From assembly GCF_002794255.1 (NCBI RefSeq), contig NZ_PGGW01000069.1:363153-427152 (forward strand): a DNA stretch of 64,000 nucleotides, in the 5' to 3' direction. The notes under the pieces are model-generated. The model was not told the DNA's origin and made no database searches. It saw only the letters and a list, made by a program, of their open reading frames with translations. This document shows positions 36,661 through 45,476 of the stretch, piece after piece. The position numbers and the translations under genes are program-made. Every line of letters begins with the position of its first letter. The stretch's first letter is position 1. The DNA is from Streptomyces carminius. GTDB taxonomy: Bacteria > Actinomycetota > Actinomycetes > Streptomycetales > Streptomycetaceae.

Positions 36661-37824
36661 ATGATTTTCGCCAGCCACGGACGTGCCCTTCCCCCCACGG
36701 CCCCCGATGGTGCGCGCGGGCCGGTGTTCGAGGCGTCCGCTCCCGGAGGTGGTGCCCGGCCCCGGGACGCGTTCCTGGACAACACCAAGTACCTGGCGAT
36801 CGTCCTGGTCGCGGTCGCTCACGCCTGGGAGCCGCTGCGTGACACCTCGCGTGCCACGGAGGCGCTGTACCGATTCGTCTACGTCTTCCACATGCCGGCC
36901 TTCGTCATCGTCTCCGGCTACCTCTCCCGGGGCTTCGAGGGGCGGCCGGGGCAGCTCAGACGCCTGGTCACCGGGATCGCCCTCCCGTACCTGGTCTTCG
37001 AGACGGCCCTCACCCTGGTGCTGCGCTGGGCCGACGCACCGCAGCGGCCGTTCACCCTGCTCGACCCCGGCTACGGACTGTGGTTCCTGGTCGCCCTGTT
37101 CATCTGGCGGCTGACCGCTCCGCTGTGGGCGCTGCTGCGCCACCCGCTCGCCGTCAGTCTGGTGATCGCGGCACTGGCCAGTGTCAGCCCCGCCATCGGC
37201 GGGGATCTCGACCTCCAGCGGGTGCTGCAGTTCCTCCCCTTCTACGTGCTCGGTCTCCGGCTGAGGCCCGGGCACCTCCGGGCGGTGCGGTGCCGCACGG
37301 TCCGGCTGCTCGCGGTACCGGTCGCCGCCATGGTCCTCACGGTGGCCTACTGGAGTACCCCTGTGATCGACCGGAAGTGGCTCTTCCGCAGTTCCGCCGC
37401 GCAGGAACTGGGCGCCCCCTGGTGGAGCGGCCCGGTGATGACCGGGCTGCTCTTCGGCGGCGCCGTGGTGCTCACCGCCTGCTTCCTGGCCTGGGTGCCG
37501 TCGCACCGGACGTGGTTCACCACGCTGGGCGCCGGGACCATGTACGGCTATCTGCTGCACGTGTACCCCGTCCAGCTCTCCCGGGTCTGGGACTGGTACG
37601 GGCCCGGGTGGGTCGACTCACCCGTCGGCCGGGTCACGGTCACCCTGGCCGCCGCCGCGACGGTGACCGTGCTGTGCACGCCGCCCGTCAGACGCGTCTT
37701 CCGGTTCGTCGTCGAGCCGAGAGCACAGTGGCTGTTCCGGCAGGACGCCGCCGACGCCGCACGGAAGCGCCTCGCCGCGGAGCGCCCGGTCCGCGCGGAG
37801 GAGCTCGTCCGGGTGGCCCGCTGA
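36661..37824 (+). CDS. Acyltransferase-3 family integral membrane protein
   Basis: A polytopic membrane protein of 387 residues with about ten hydrophobic helices. It resembles the acyltransferase-3/OafA-like family: the first helix pair has DNTKYLAIVLVAVAHAWEPL, the second HMPAFVIVSGYLSRG (a family-type motif), and YGYLLHVYPVQ lies near the end. Members acylate extracytoplasmic sugars, so an acyl decoration of the wall polymer made by neighbouring genes is plausible but inferred. The start is uncertain: ATG 36661 is seven bases after a TATGAT -10 box (leaderless), while GTG 36643 and ATG 36649 or 36652 are in frame upstream. Confidence 0.85.
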   Translation: MIFASHGRALPPTAPDGARGPVFEASAPGGGARPRDAFLDNTKYLAIVLVAVAHAWEPLRDTSRATEALYRFVYVFHMPAFVIVSGYLSRGFEGRPGQLRRLVTGIALPYLVFETALTLVLRWADAPQRPFTLLDPGYGLWFLVALFIWRLTAPLWALLRHPLAVSLVIAALASVSPAIGGDLDLQRVLQFLPFYVLGLRLRPGHLRAVRCRTVRLLAVPVAAMVLTVAYWSTPVIDRKWLFRSSAAQELGAPWWSGPVMTGLLFGGAVVLTACFLAWVPSHRTWFTTLGAGTMYGYLLHVYPVQLSRVWDWYGPGWVDSPVGRVTVTLAAAATVTVLCTPPVRRVFRFVVEPRAQWLFRQDAADAARKRLAAERPVRAEELVRVAR

Positions 37825-37936
37825 CTCCTGCCGGCCACCCGCCGCTCCCGGTGGTCCCGAGTGCCCTGCCGCCGCCCGCGCGCGAGGATGGGGTCCGACG
37901 GGCGGAACGGCCGCGCCGACGGGTGCGCGGTTGGCA

Positions 37937-37948
37937 TAGATTGCCGCC
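37937..37948 (+). promoter_or_regulatory. Probable proB promoter (-10)
   Basis: TAGATT at 37937-37942 would start transcription at about 37949, where a TTG opens the proB frame. A separate AGGGGG ribosome site at 37989-37994 serves the GTG at 38003, so the mRNA could carry a 54-base leader or be leaderless. Confidence 0.45.
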
Positions 37949-38002
37949 TTGACCGGTGCGGACGCACCCGGACGGCACGAGGAAGAGCAGGGGGCGGCAC
38001 GG

Positions 38003-39169
38003 GTGGCCAGCGCAGGGACCGGCACGGCACGGGATCTCCGGCAGGACGTACGGGACGCCCGCAGGGTCGTGGTGAAGATCGGGTCCTCCTCGCTCACCAC
38101 GGCCGCGGGCGGCCTGGACGCGGACCGGGTGGACGCCCTGGTGGACGTGCTCGCCAGGCATGTCGCCCCGGCGGGCGGCGGGACGGCGGGCCGGCAGATC
38201 GTCGTGGTCTCCTCCGGTGCCATCGCCGCCGGGCTGGCCCCGCTGGGCCTGGCGCGGCGCCCCCGCGACCTGGCCCGCCAGCAGGCCGCCGCCAGCGTCG
38301 GCCAGGGCCTGCTGGTGGCCCGCTACACCGCCTCCTTCGCCCGGTACGGCCTGCGCGTCGGTCAGGTGCTGCTGACCTCGGACGACACCAGCCGCCGCGC
38401 GCACTACCGCAACGCCTACCGCACCCTGGACCAGTTGCTGGCCATGGGCGCGGTGCCGATCGTCAACGAGAACGACACCGTCGCCACCGACGAGATCCGC
38501 TTCGGCGACAACGACCGGCTGGCCGCGCTGGTGGCCCATCTGGTCCGCGCCGAGCTGCTCGTCCTGCTCTCGGACGTGGACGGCCTGTACGACGGGAACC
38601 CGGCCACTCCCGGCACCTCCCTCATCGAGGAGGTGCGCGGGCCGCGGGACCTGGCGGGGGTCGAGATCGGCAGCATCGGCCGGGCCGGGGTCGGCACCGG
38701 CGGCATGGTCACCAAGGTCGAGGCGGCCCGGATCGCCGCCGCGGCCGGGATCCCCGTGGTACTCACCTCCGCCGTCCGGGCCGCCGACGCCCTCGCCGGG
38801 CGGCACACCGGCACGTACTTCCACCGCACCGGCCGCCGGTCCGCCGGCCGGCTGCTGTGGCTGGCCCACGCCTCCACCCCGCGCGGCGCGCTGGTCCTGG
38901 ACGACGGCGCGGTACGGGCCGTGGTGGAGCGGCGCACCTCGCTGCTGCCCGCCGGGCTGGCCGGGGTCGAGGGCGAGTTCTCGGCGGGTGACCCGGTCGA
39001 GCTGCGGGACGCCGCCGGGCGGGCCGTCGCCCGCGGACTGGTCAACTTCGACGCCCGCGAGATCCCCCGGCTGATCGGCCGCTCCACCCACGACCTCGCC
39101 CGCGAGCTCGGACCCGCCTACGAGCGGGAGGTCGTCCACCGCGACGACCTGGTGCTGCTGCGCCCCTGA
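38003..39169 (+). CDS. proB: Glutamate 5-kinase
   Basis: The first enzyme of proline synthesis phosphorylates glutamate. It has 388 residues from GTG 38003, which has AGGGGG eight bases upstream. TTG 37949, right after a -10 box, would add 18 residues and cannot be excluded. The amino-acid kinase domain begins RRVVVKIGSSSLT (about residue 19). SSGAIAAG, VNENDTVATDEIRFGDNDRLAA and GTGGMVTK are all present. The C-terminal PUA domain runs from about residue 300 (GALVLDDGAV, NFDAREIPRLIGRS). In Streptomyces proB is followed closely by proA; here one gene lies between. Confidence 0.95.
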   Translation: MASAGTGTARDLRQDVRDARRVVVKIGSSSLTTAAGGLDADRVDALVDVLARHVAPAGGGTAGRQIVVVSSGAIAAGLAPLGLARRPRDLARQQAAASVGQGLLVARYTASFARYGLRVGQVLLTSDDTSRRAHYRNAYRTLDQLLAMGAVPIVNENDTVATDEIRFGDNDRLAALVAHLVRAELLVLLSDVDGLYDGNPATPGTSLIEEVRGPRDLAGVEIGSIGRAGVGTGGMVTKVEAARIAAAAGIPVVLTSAVRAADALAGRHTGTYFHRTGRRSAGRLLWLAHASTPRGALVLDDGAVRAVVERRTSLLPAGLAGVEGEFSAGDPVELRDAAGRAVARGLVNFDAREIPRLIGRSTHDLARELGPAYEREVVHRDDLVLLRP

Positions 39170-39406
39170 GGTCCCCGGACGCCTCCGGTGCCTCCGGTGC
39201 ACCCGGCGTCCCCGCCCTCCCGGGCGCCTCCGGCAGGGCGTCATACCCGTGCGAGATCGGCAAAAGCTCAGTCTTTCCACGGACACCTTCCCGAAAACCG
39301 CCACACGCCGGGCCGGAGCCTGGTCAACTTTGCTTCGTGGGCCGTGCCGGGACGGCGGCCCGCGGTACGGGCGAACGGAAGCGGAACATCACACGGGAGG
39401 CCGCCG

Positions 39407-39880
39407 GTGAGACGACTGACCAGCGTCGGCTCGGGCACTCCCCGGCGGAGCGAGGGTCCGGGGAACCCCTCGCGGAGCGGGGAGCGCAGACCCTGGACCG
39501 GACCCGGCCGGGGCGAGGGGAGCGACCGGCACCGCGGGGTGTCCCGGCTGTGGCACGTCACCCTGAGCGTCTCCGGGGCGGAGGTGCCCCTGAAGGAGGT
39601 CAGGCGGTCGCTCGAACAGCTCGCCCACGACCACCCCTTCCTGCTGACCAGCCGCTACGCGAACGACCACGCCGAGATCCGCTACTGGGAGGAGGCCCGC
39701 GACCTGCAGGACGCGGCGGCCGTCGCACTGCGGCTGTGGGGCGAGCACCGGGAGTCGGCCAAGCTGCCGCCGTGGGAGATCGTCGGGCTGGAGGTCGTCG
39801 GGCGTGAGACGTACCACCAGCGGGTGGCGGAGGGCTACGGCCCGCCGCCCGCCGTCCCGGCGGGCGTCCACCCGTTCTGA
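39407..39880 (+). CDS. Conserved hypothetical protein between proB and proA
   Basis: Function not recognised. The conserved-looking core begins LWHVTLSVSGAEVPLKEVRR and is about 110 residues long, a small alpha/beta protein with HAEIRYWEEARDLQDAA and PWEIVGLEVVGRETY. GTG 39407, chosen here because GGGAGG lies seven bases upstream, adds 44 Arg/Gly/Pro-rich residues. GTG 39539 would give the core alone (113 residues) but has a poorly spaced ribosome site. I recall similar short proteins at this place in other Streptomyces. A link to proline synthesis is unproven. Confidence 0.75.
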   Translation: MRRLTSVGSGTPRRSEGPGNPSRSGERRPWTGPGRGEGSDRHRGVSRLWHVTLSVSGAEVPLKEVRRSLEQLAHDHPFLLTSRYANDHAEIRYWEEARDLQDAAAVALRLWGEHRESAKLPPWEIVGLEVVGRETYHQRVAEGYGPPPAVPAGVHPF

Positions 39881-39985
39881 CCTCCGCCCCCGCCGCGGCG
39901 CCCGGGGACGCCCGCCCGGCAGCCGTCTCGGAGCGCGGATGTCTCGGAGTGCGGAATCTCCGCCGGAAAACGCTCGCGTGCTGGC

Positions 39986-39998
39986 TAGGCTTGCGGAC
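39986..39998 (+). promoter_or_regulatory. Probable leaderless promoter of proA
   Basis: TAGGCT at 39986-39991 lies seven bases before ATG 39999, with no ribosome site. Confidence 0.6.
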
Positions 39999-41306
39999 AT
40001 GAGCCGCGCATCGCAGACCTCCGCCGTGACCGACCCCGTGACCGATGCCGGGAGCGTGACCGGGACCGCCCGCCGCGCGAAGGAGGCGGCCGCCGCCCTC
40101 GCCCCGCTGCCGCGCACGGCGCGGGACGGCGCGCTGCTCGCGATCGCCGACGCGCTGGTGGCCCGTACCGACGAGATCGTCACCGCCAACGCGGCCGACG
40201 TGGCGAAGGCCCGCGCCGCCGGGATCCCGGAGTCCACCGTCGACCGGCTGACCCTCACCCCTGAGCGGGTCGCCGCCATCGCCTCCGACGTACGGGAGGT
40301 GGTCGCGCTGCCCGACCCGGTCGGCGAGGTGGTGCGCGGCTCCACCCTCCCCAACGGTCTGGAACTGCGCCAGGTGCGGGTGCCGCTCGGGGTGGTCGGG
40401 ATCGTCTACGAGGCGCGGCCCAACGTCACCGTGGACGCCGCCGTGCTGTGTCTGAAGTCCGGCAACGCGGTGCTGCTGCGCGGCTCGTCCTCCGCGTACG
40501 CCTCCAACACGGCCCTGGTCGCCGTACTGCGCGACGCGGTGGCCGCCGCCGGACTCCCGGCCGACGCCGTCCAGCTCGTGCCCGGCGAGAGCCGCGACAG
40601 CGTCAAGGAGCTGATGCGTGCCCGCGGCCTGGTCGACGTGCTGATCCCGCGCGGCGGCGCGGCCTTGATCAGGGCGGTCGTGGAGGAGTCCACCGTCCCC
40701 GTCATCGAGACCGGCACCGGCAACTGCCACGTCTACGTCGACGGGCGCGCCGACCTCGACACGGCCGTGGAGATCCTGGTCAACTCCAAGGCGCAGCGGC
40801 CCAGCGTCTGCAACTCCGCGGAGACCGTGCTGGTGCACGCCGACATCGCGGACGCCTTCCTGCCGCGCGCCCTGACCGCCCTGACGGAGGCCGGGGTGAC
40901 CGTCCACGGCGACGAGGCCTGGGTGCGGGCGGGCGCGGCCGAGGGCGTGAAGGTGGTGCCCGCGACCGACGAGGACTGGGAGACCGAGTACCTCTCCTAC
41001 GACATCGCCGCCGCCGTGGTGCCGTCCCTGGACGCCGCCGTGGCGCACATCCGCCGCTGGACCTCCGGCCACACCGAGGCGATCGTCACCTCCGACACCG
41101 CCGCGGCCCGCCGCTTCGTGTCGCTGGTGGACTCCACCGCCGTCATGGTCAACGCCTCGACCCGGTTCACCGACGGCGGCCAGTTCGGCTTCGGCGCGGA
41201 GATCGGCATCTCCACGCAGAAGCTGCACGCCCGCGGTCCCATGGGCCTGCCGGAGCTGACCTCCACCAAGTACGTCGTCACCGGCGAGGGCCACGTACGC
41301 GACTGA
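39999..41306 (+). CDS. proA: Gamma-glutamyl phosphate reductase
   Basis: The second enzyme of proline synthesis reduces gamma-glutamyl phosphate with NADPH. It has 435 residues, slightly longer than average because of a Ser/Thr/Ala-rich first 25. The aldehyde-dehydrogenase-like fold shows RVPLGVVGIVYEARPNV, LRGSSSAYASN and IPRGGAALI. The catalytic Cys lies in RPSVCNSAET, and FGFGAEIGISTQK is near the end. The start was chosen for its -10 box. The longer frame upstream overlaps the preceding gene and has no coding signal. Confidence 0.95.
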   Translation: MSRASQTSAVTDPVTDAGSVTGTARRAKEAAAALAPLPRTARDGALLAIADALVARTDEIVTANAADVAKARAAGIPESTVDRLTLTPERVAAIASDVREVVALPDPVGEVVRGSTLPNGLELRQVRVPLGVVGIVYEARPNVTVDAAVLCLKSGNAVLLRGSSSAYASNTALVAVLRDAVAAAGLPADAVQLVPGESRDSVKELMRARGLVDVLIPRGGAALIRAVVEESTVPVIETGTGNCHVYVDGRADLDTAVEILVNSKAQRPSVCNSAETVLVHADIADAFLPRALTALTEAGVTVHGDEAWVRAGAAEGVKVVPATDEDWETEYLSYDIAAAVVPSLDAAVAHIRRWTSGHTEAIVTSDTAAARRFVSLVDSTAVMVNASTRFTDGGQFGFGAEIGISTQKLHARGPMGLPELTSTKYVVTGEGHVRD

Positions 41307-41377
41307 TCCCGGTGGCCGTCCCGGCCGGCGGACGAGACGAATCCCCGTTATCCCTGCCCAAACTCCTCCGGCCGGTC

Positions 41378-41389
41378 TACGCTGGATGC
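41378..41389 (+). promoter_or_regulatory. Probable leaderless promoter
   Basis: TACGCT at 41378-41383 lies six bases before GTG 41390, without a ribosome site. Confidence 0.55.
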
Positions 41390-42157
41390 GTGCCGGAGGA
41401 TGTGGGGGGCCAGCCGTACGTGAACGGCGAGGAGCCCGAGGACCGCGACCGCACGGCGGCGGACGACGCGTTCGCCTCCGTGGTCTTCGACGAGTCCTTC
41501 GTCCGGGCGGCCCAGGTCCATGAGCCCACCGCCGCCGAACGCATACTCGCCGCCGCCCAGTCCGCCCAGGAGGCCGAGGCGGCGGTCGCGTCCGAGGAGC
41601 AGTACGGCTACGGGCCGCTGCGGGACGACCCGGAGGGTTCCGACCCCGACGAGGACGAGGACGAGGGCCGGTACGGCAGGTACCGGTACGGCCGCGTGGA
41701 GTTCGTGGACCGCGTCGACTACGTCGAGTACGTGGAGGACGCCGAGTACCCGCAGGACGCCGGCTTCGCCGCGTACACCGAGGACTGCGAAGACCCCGGG
41801 GACCCCGAGGGCGGCCGCCACGGCCACGCCCGCCGCTCCTACCGGGGCCATGCCCGCTGGCACCGGCCGGTCGCCTGGGTGCTCGCCGTGGTGATGGGCG
41901 TCGGCATCGTCGGGCTGGCCTTCGCCGCCGTCTACCGGGGCGCCGCCGGTCACCGGCAGCAGACCCCGACGCCGCCGCCCGCGACCACCGGCGTCAGCGG
42001 GGTCAGCGGCGCGGACACCCCGGCCCCGTCGGTCGGCGGTTCCGGTGCGCTCCCGCCGCTGTCCGTCCGCCACGTCACGTCCTCCCTGCGCCACCCGGCA
42101 CCGCGGCCGGTCCCGGTGCCGCAGGGCCCGCGGGTGTCCTCCGCCGGGAAGCGGTAG
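41390..42157 (+). CDS. Membrane protein with FDESFVRAA motif (first of a pair)
   Basis: Function unknown. The protein has 255 residues. Residues 25-34 contain the motif VVFDESFVRAA shared with the next gene. A very acidic Tyr/Asp/Glu-rich cytoplasmic region follows (GRVEFVDRVDYVEYVEDAEYP). One membrane helix lies at about 163-184 (PVAWVLAVVMGVGIVGLAFAAV), then a Pro/Ser/Thr-rich outer tail of about 70 residues. The topology is N-in. In S. coelicolor the proteins between proA and nadD include one (SCO2584, as I recall) tied to the spore-wall complex by two-hybrid work. Orthology is suggested by position only. Confidence 0.8.
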   Translation: MPEDVGGQPYVNGEEPEDRDRTAADDAFASVVFDESFVRAAQVHEPTAAERILAAAQSAQEAEAAVASEEQYGYGPLRDDPEGSDPDEDEDEGRYGRYRYGRVEFVDRVDYVEYVEDAEYPQDAGFAAYTEDCEDPGDPEGGRHGHARRSYRGHARWHRPVAWVLAVVMGVGIVGLAFAAVYRGAAGHRQQTPTPPPATTGVSGVSGADTPAPSVGGSGALPPLSVRHVTSSLRHPAPRPVPVPQGPRVSSAGKR

Positions 42158-42235
42158 GGCCGGGGCGGGTAGGCCACCCGGCGGACTTTCCGAAAACCTG
42201 GCTTGTCGGGACGTTTGTGAACCTTTCCGCAGACC

Positions 42236-42247
42236 TACCCTGAAAGT
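42236..42247 (+). promoter_or_regulatory. Probable leaderless promoter
   Basis: TACCCT at 42236-42241 lies six bases before ATG 42248; a TTGTGA about 15 bases upstream (42215-42220) may be the -35. No ribosome site is present. Confidence 0.6.
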
Positions 42248-43369
42248 ATGGCCGGGCCTGGAGACCCACCGCCCGAGGGCGCCCCGGGCGGTGGTGACGA
42301 CGAGTACCGTTCCACGGTCTTCGACGAGTCCTTCGTACGCGCTGCCCGGCTCCAGGAGTTCTCCGCGCGGGAGCGGCTGGCGGACCACGAGCACCCGGTG
42401 CGCGCCCTGCCGTCCGAGTCCTCGCGCGGCCCGGTGTGGCAGGGCCTGGTCCTGGTGCTGCTGCTGGCGCTCGCCTTCGGCACCGCCGTCTACCTGGGCA
42501 CCCGCCCCGCCCCGCACTCCCGGGAGCCGGTGGAACGGCAGCCGCTGAGCAGCACGGTGATCCCGCTCTCACCGGTCGGGACGGTGCCCGGCGGCCGGCC
42601 GGAGCGGCTCTTCGAGCGCAGCCCGGCCGCGGAGTTCTACGTCGGCGCCGCCGGGGTGACGCTGCCCCCGGCCCGCGCCACGGCCCACTTCGCCGAGAGC
42701 CAGGTGCTCGCCGCGCTGGCCACCGCCAAGGAGTACGTGGTCGAGAGTTCCCTCAACCCCGAGGTGCTGGGCGGCGGTACCGTGCGCCCGGTGCGGATAC
42801 TGCTCGACCCGGACCAGCATCCGCAGTTCGACCGCAGTCTGGAGCGGCCCGCCGCCGACGGGCGCCATGCGGCGACCGGCTGGCTGCTGCGCTTCCACCC
42901 GGGCAGCACGGTGCTGACCGGCGCGGGAGTGCGGGTGCACGGCACGATGGAGATCCGGGAGGCGGGCTCCGGCGCCCTGGAGGTCCGCACCGACCACGTC
43001 CTCGTCTACGCCGTCCGTCCGGCTGTCTCTGCGGCGGATCGTCCCGCCTCCCCGGCGCCCCATGACGGGGAGGCCGGAGACGCCGGCGACGCCGACGTCT
43101 CCGGAGCCTCGCTGTTCACGGTGCGGCGCGAGCTGCTGCTGCGCTTCGACCGCGAGGACCTGCGCGACCAGCGGGTCACGGTGGAGCGGGCCACGGTGCG
43201 GGCCGGGCCGATGTCCTGCACCGCCCGGCCCCACGACGTGCTGCGGCCCCTGACGGCCGGGCAGACCACCGGGGACGACCGTCCCGCCGCCACCGATCCG
43301 TACGAGCGGGGGGACCCCGCCGTTCCGCTGTGCGGGACCCTGGACCCTAGCTCCCGGCCGGGCCCGTAG
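42248..43369 (+). CDS. Membrane protein with FDESFVRAA motif (second of a pair)
   Basis: Function unknown. The protein has 373 residues. The N-terminal motif YRSTVFDESFVRAARLQE (about 20-37) repeats that of the preceding gene. One membrane helix lies at about 62-82 (VWQGLVLVLLLALAFGTAVYL), and an extracytoplasmic domain of about 280 residues follows. That domain contains a segment on stored charge and length (LAALATAKEYVVESSL, RPVRILLDPDQHPQFD), a VRHVTYSV-like beta pattern and two or three cysteines near the end. The stop overlaps the 3' end of the convergent M48 protease gene by 23 bases. The likely role, with its partner, is at the cell envelope. Confidence 0.8.
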   Translation: MAGPGDPPPEGAPGGGDDEYRSTVFDESFVRAARLQEFSARERLADHEHPVRALPSESSRGPVWQGLVLVLLLALAFGTAVYLGTRPAPHSREPVERQPLSSTVIPLSPVGTVPGGRPERLFERSPAAEFYVGAAGVTLPPARATAHFAESQVLAALATAKEYVVESSLNPEVLGGGTVRPVRILLDPDQHPQFDRSLERPAADGRHAATGWLLRFHPGSTVLTGAGVRVHGTMEIREAGSGALEVRTDHVLVYAVRPAVSAADRPASPAPHDGEAGDAGDADVSGASLFTVRRELLLRFDREDLRDQRVTVERATVRAGPMSCTARPHDVLRPLTAGQTTGDDRPAATDPYERGDPAVPLCGTLDPSSRPGP

Positions 43370-44474
43370 CGCCGCCGCCCGGGCCCCTGCCGCCGCTGCC
43401 ACCGTCACCGCTGCCGTCACCGCCACTGTCACCGCCGCCGTCGCCCGGTCGCCCGGCGAAGCGGCCGCGCAGCTTGCCGCCGAGGTCCCCGGCGCCGTCG
43501 GTGAGGTCCCGCAACAGGCCCATCAGCGGGTCCTTGCTGGTGCGCACGGTCTCGGAGTAGTGGCTCGCGGACTGCCGGAACGATTCGTAGACCGAGGTCT
43601 CCTTGTCGTCCTCGCGCCGCGGGTAGTGGCCGTCCATGATCCGCTGGTAGTCGCGGCCGGAGGCCCAGCGGCGCAGCTCCGCGGCGCGCACCGTGGTGAA
43701 GGGGTGGCTGCGCGGCAGCACGTTGAGGATCTTCAGGACGGAGTCGCGCAGGTCGCCGCTGGACTCGTACTCCTCGGCCTGCTTCAGGAACGCGTCCACG
43801 TTCATCTGGTGCAGGTGGTTGCCGCCCGCGATCTTCATCAGACCGCGCATCGACGCCTGGAGGTCCTGGCCGACCAGCAGCCCGGCCCGGTCCGCCGACA
43901 GCTCCGACTTGCGGAACCACTCGCGCAGCGCCGTCACGATCGCCATGATCGCCACATTGCCCAGCGGTATCCACGCCACCTTCACGGCCAGACCCGTCAG
44001 GAAGAGCAGGATGGTGCGGTAGACCGCGTGACCGGACAGGGCGTGACCGACCTCGTGGCCGATCACCGCCCGCATCTCCTCCTCGTCCAGCAGCTCGATC
44101 AGCCCGGTCGTCACCACGATGATCGGCTCGTCCAGACCGATGCACATGGCGTTGGGCTTCGGATCCTGGGTGACGTACATCGGCGGGACCTTCTCCAGGT
44201 CCAGGATGTAGCAGGCGTCCCGCAGCATGGCGTACAGATGGCCGAACTGCGCGTCGTCCACCCGCACCGAGTCGGACAGGAACAGCAGCCGCAGGCTGCG
44301 CTCGGGCAGCAGCCCGCTCAGCGCCTTGAAGACGGTGTCGAACCCGCTCAGTCTGCGCAGCGCCACCAGCGCCGAACGGTCCGCGGGGTGCTCGTACGCC
44401 CGTGAGGAGATTCCCGGAAAACGCCGCCTGTTGCGGCCCGGGAGGTGTTCGGTACTGCCGTTGGCCTCGGTCAT
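43347..44474 (-). CDS. M48 family zinc metalloprotease (HtpX-like)
   Basis: A 375-residue membrane-associated metalloprotease. The zinc site HEVGH is at 140-144 and the third ligand Glu191 in RKSELSADRAG. The hydrophobic stretch at about 152-182 (TILLFLTGLAVKVAWIPLGNVAIMAIV) forms two membrane segments between them, as in HtpX/Ste24-like proteases. The C-terminus (about 335-375) is a Gly/Asp/Ser-rich low-complexity tail. ATG 44474 was chosen because AGGGGG lies seven bases upstream. The role, presumably membrane protein quality control, is inferred from the family. The 3' end overlaps the convergent neighbour by 23 bases. Confidence 0.9.
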   Translation of the reverse strand: MTEANGSTEHLPGRNRRRFPGISSRAYEHPADRSALVALRRLSGFDTVFKALSGLLPERSLRLLFLSDSVRVDDAQFGHLYAMLRDACYILDLEKVPPMYVTQDPKPNAMCIGLDEPIIVVTTGLIELLDEEEMRAVIGHEVGHALSGHAVYRTILLFLTGLAVKVAWIPLGNVAIMAIVTALREWFRKSELSADRAGLLVGQDLQASMRGLMKIAGGNHLHQMNVDAFLKQAEEYESSGDLRDSVLKILNVLPRSHPFTTVRAAELRRWASGRDYQRIMDGHYPRREDDKETSVYESFRQSASHYSETVRTSKDPLMGLLRDLTDGAGDLGGKLRGRFAGRPGDGGGDSGGDGSGDGGSGGRGPGGGATGPAGS

Positions 44475-44613
44475 CGTCTGCCCCCTGCGGGTCTCGTCCG
44501 GCCCCGTCCCCCTGTCGCACCCCACCCTAGGCGGTGGGTGCCGCGCGCCACAGCATCCCGGCCCGCTTACGATGTGCCTCAAGTTTCCGCTCCTACCGGA
44601 TGGGTCTGCCGAG

Positions 44614-44772
44614 ATGACGCTCCCCGACACCGTGCACAGCCTCACCCTCCTCGCCGCCGAGAACGGCGAGCACGGCGAAGCGACCGTCAACCCGTACGTC
44701 ACCGGTGTCGGCGCCTTCCTGGCCCTGATGCTGCTGCTGTGGATCACCACCCGCTTCAACCGGGACCGCTGA
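44614..44772 (+). CDS. Small single-span membrane protein
   Basis: A 52-residue protein from ATG 44614: a short polar N-terminus, one membrane helix (YVTGVGAFLALMLLLWITT) and the ending RFNRDR. I recall short proteins with the same helix and RFNRDR ending next to nadD in other Streptomyces. An in-frame ATG at 44572 would add 14 residues but falls inside a TACGAT box (44568-44573) that may be its -10. The function is unknown. Confidence 0.75.
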   Translation: MTLPDTVHSLTLLAAENGEHGEATVNPYVTGVGAFLALMLLLWITTRFNRDR

Positions 44773-44813
44773 ACTCCGCGTTCCCGGGAGCGGCGCGAAC
44801 GGCATCGGACGGC

Positions 44814-44827
44814 TAAGGTCGGCACGC
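44814..44827 (+). promoter_or_regulatory. Possible leaderless promoter of nadD
   Basis: TAAGGT at 44814-44819 lies eight bases before ATG 44828. Confidence 0.45.
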
Positions 44828-45463
44828 ATGGGAGAGCACATAGTGCCCGGCACCGCAACCGCCGGGCGGCGGCTGGGTGTCATGGGCGGGACATTCGACC
44901 CGATCCACCACGGGCACCTGGTCGCGGCGAGCGAGGTGGCGGCGCGGTTCCACCTCGACGAGGTCGTCTTCGTGCCGACCGGACAGCCGTGGCAGAAGAG
45001 CCACAAGGTGGTGTCGCCGGCCGAGGACCGTTATCTGATGACGGTCATCGCGACCGCCTCCAACCCGCAGTTCTCGGTCAGCCGCATCGACATCGACCGC
45101 GGTGGCCGGACGTACACCATCGACACACTGCGGGACCTGCGGGCACTGGAACCCGACGCCGAACTGTTCTTCATCACCGGTGCGGACGCGCTCGCCCAGA
45201 TCCTCACCTGGCGCGACGCCGAGGAGCTGTTCTCGCTCGCCCACTTCATCGGCGTCACCCGTCCCGGGCATCCGCTGGCCGACCCGGGACTGCCGGACGG
45301 CGGGGTGTCGCTGATCGAGGTCCCGGCGCTGGCGATCTCCTCGACGGACTGCCGCGCCCGAGTGGCGCAGGGGGATCCCGTCTGGTACCTGGTGCCGGAC
45401 GGGGTGGTGCGTTACATCAACAAACGCCAGCTGTACCGGGACGCTCAGGCGCGGAAGAGCTAG
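44828..45463 (+). CDS. nadD: Nicotinate-nucleotide adenylyltransferase
   Basis: NadD converts nicotinate mononucleotide and ATP to deamido-NAD. It has 211 residues. The nucleotidyltransferase signature GGTFDPIHHGH is at 20-30 (the HxGH site), and the terminal ISSTDCRARVAQGDP corresponds to the ISSTxIR motif, with Cys at the usual Ile. The first 14 residues are a variable extension. The gene is followed 13 bases later by the LCP-like gene and then rsfS, so nadD, LCP, rsfS and the phosphatase form a likely operon. Confidence 0.95.
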   Translation: MGEHIVPGTATAGRRLGVMGGTFDPIHHGHLVAASEVAARFHLDEVVFVPTGQPWQKSHKVVSPAEDRYLMTVIATASNPQFSVSRIDIDRGGRTYTIDTLRDLRALEPDAELFFITGADALAQILTWRDAEELFSLAHFIGVTRPGHPLADPGLPDGGVSLIEVPALAISSTDCRARVAQGDPVWYLVPDGVVRYINKRQLYRDAQARKS

Positions 45464-45476
45464 AGGGGCGGCAGCC

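Noticed and set aside
37949..38002. TTG start of proB directly after a -10 box
   Set aside because: Not chosen because leaderless TTG initiation is weak and GTG 38003 has an AGGGGG site at proper spacing; kept as an alternative.
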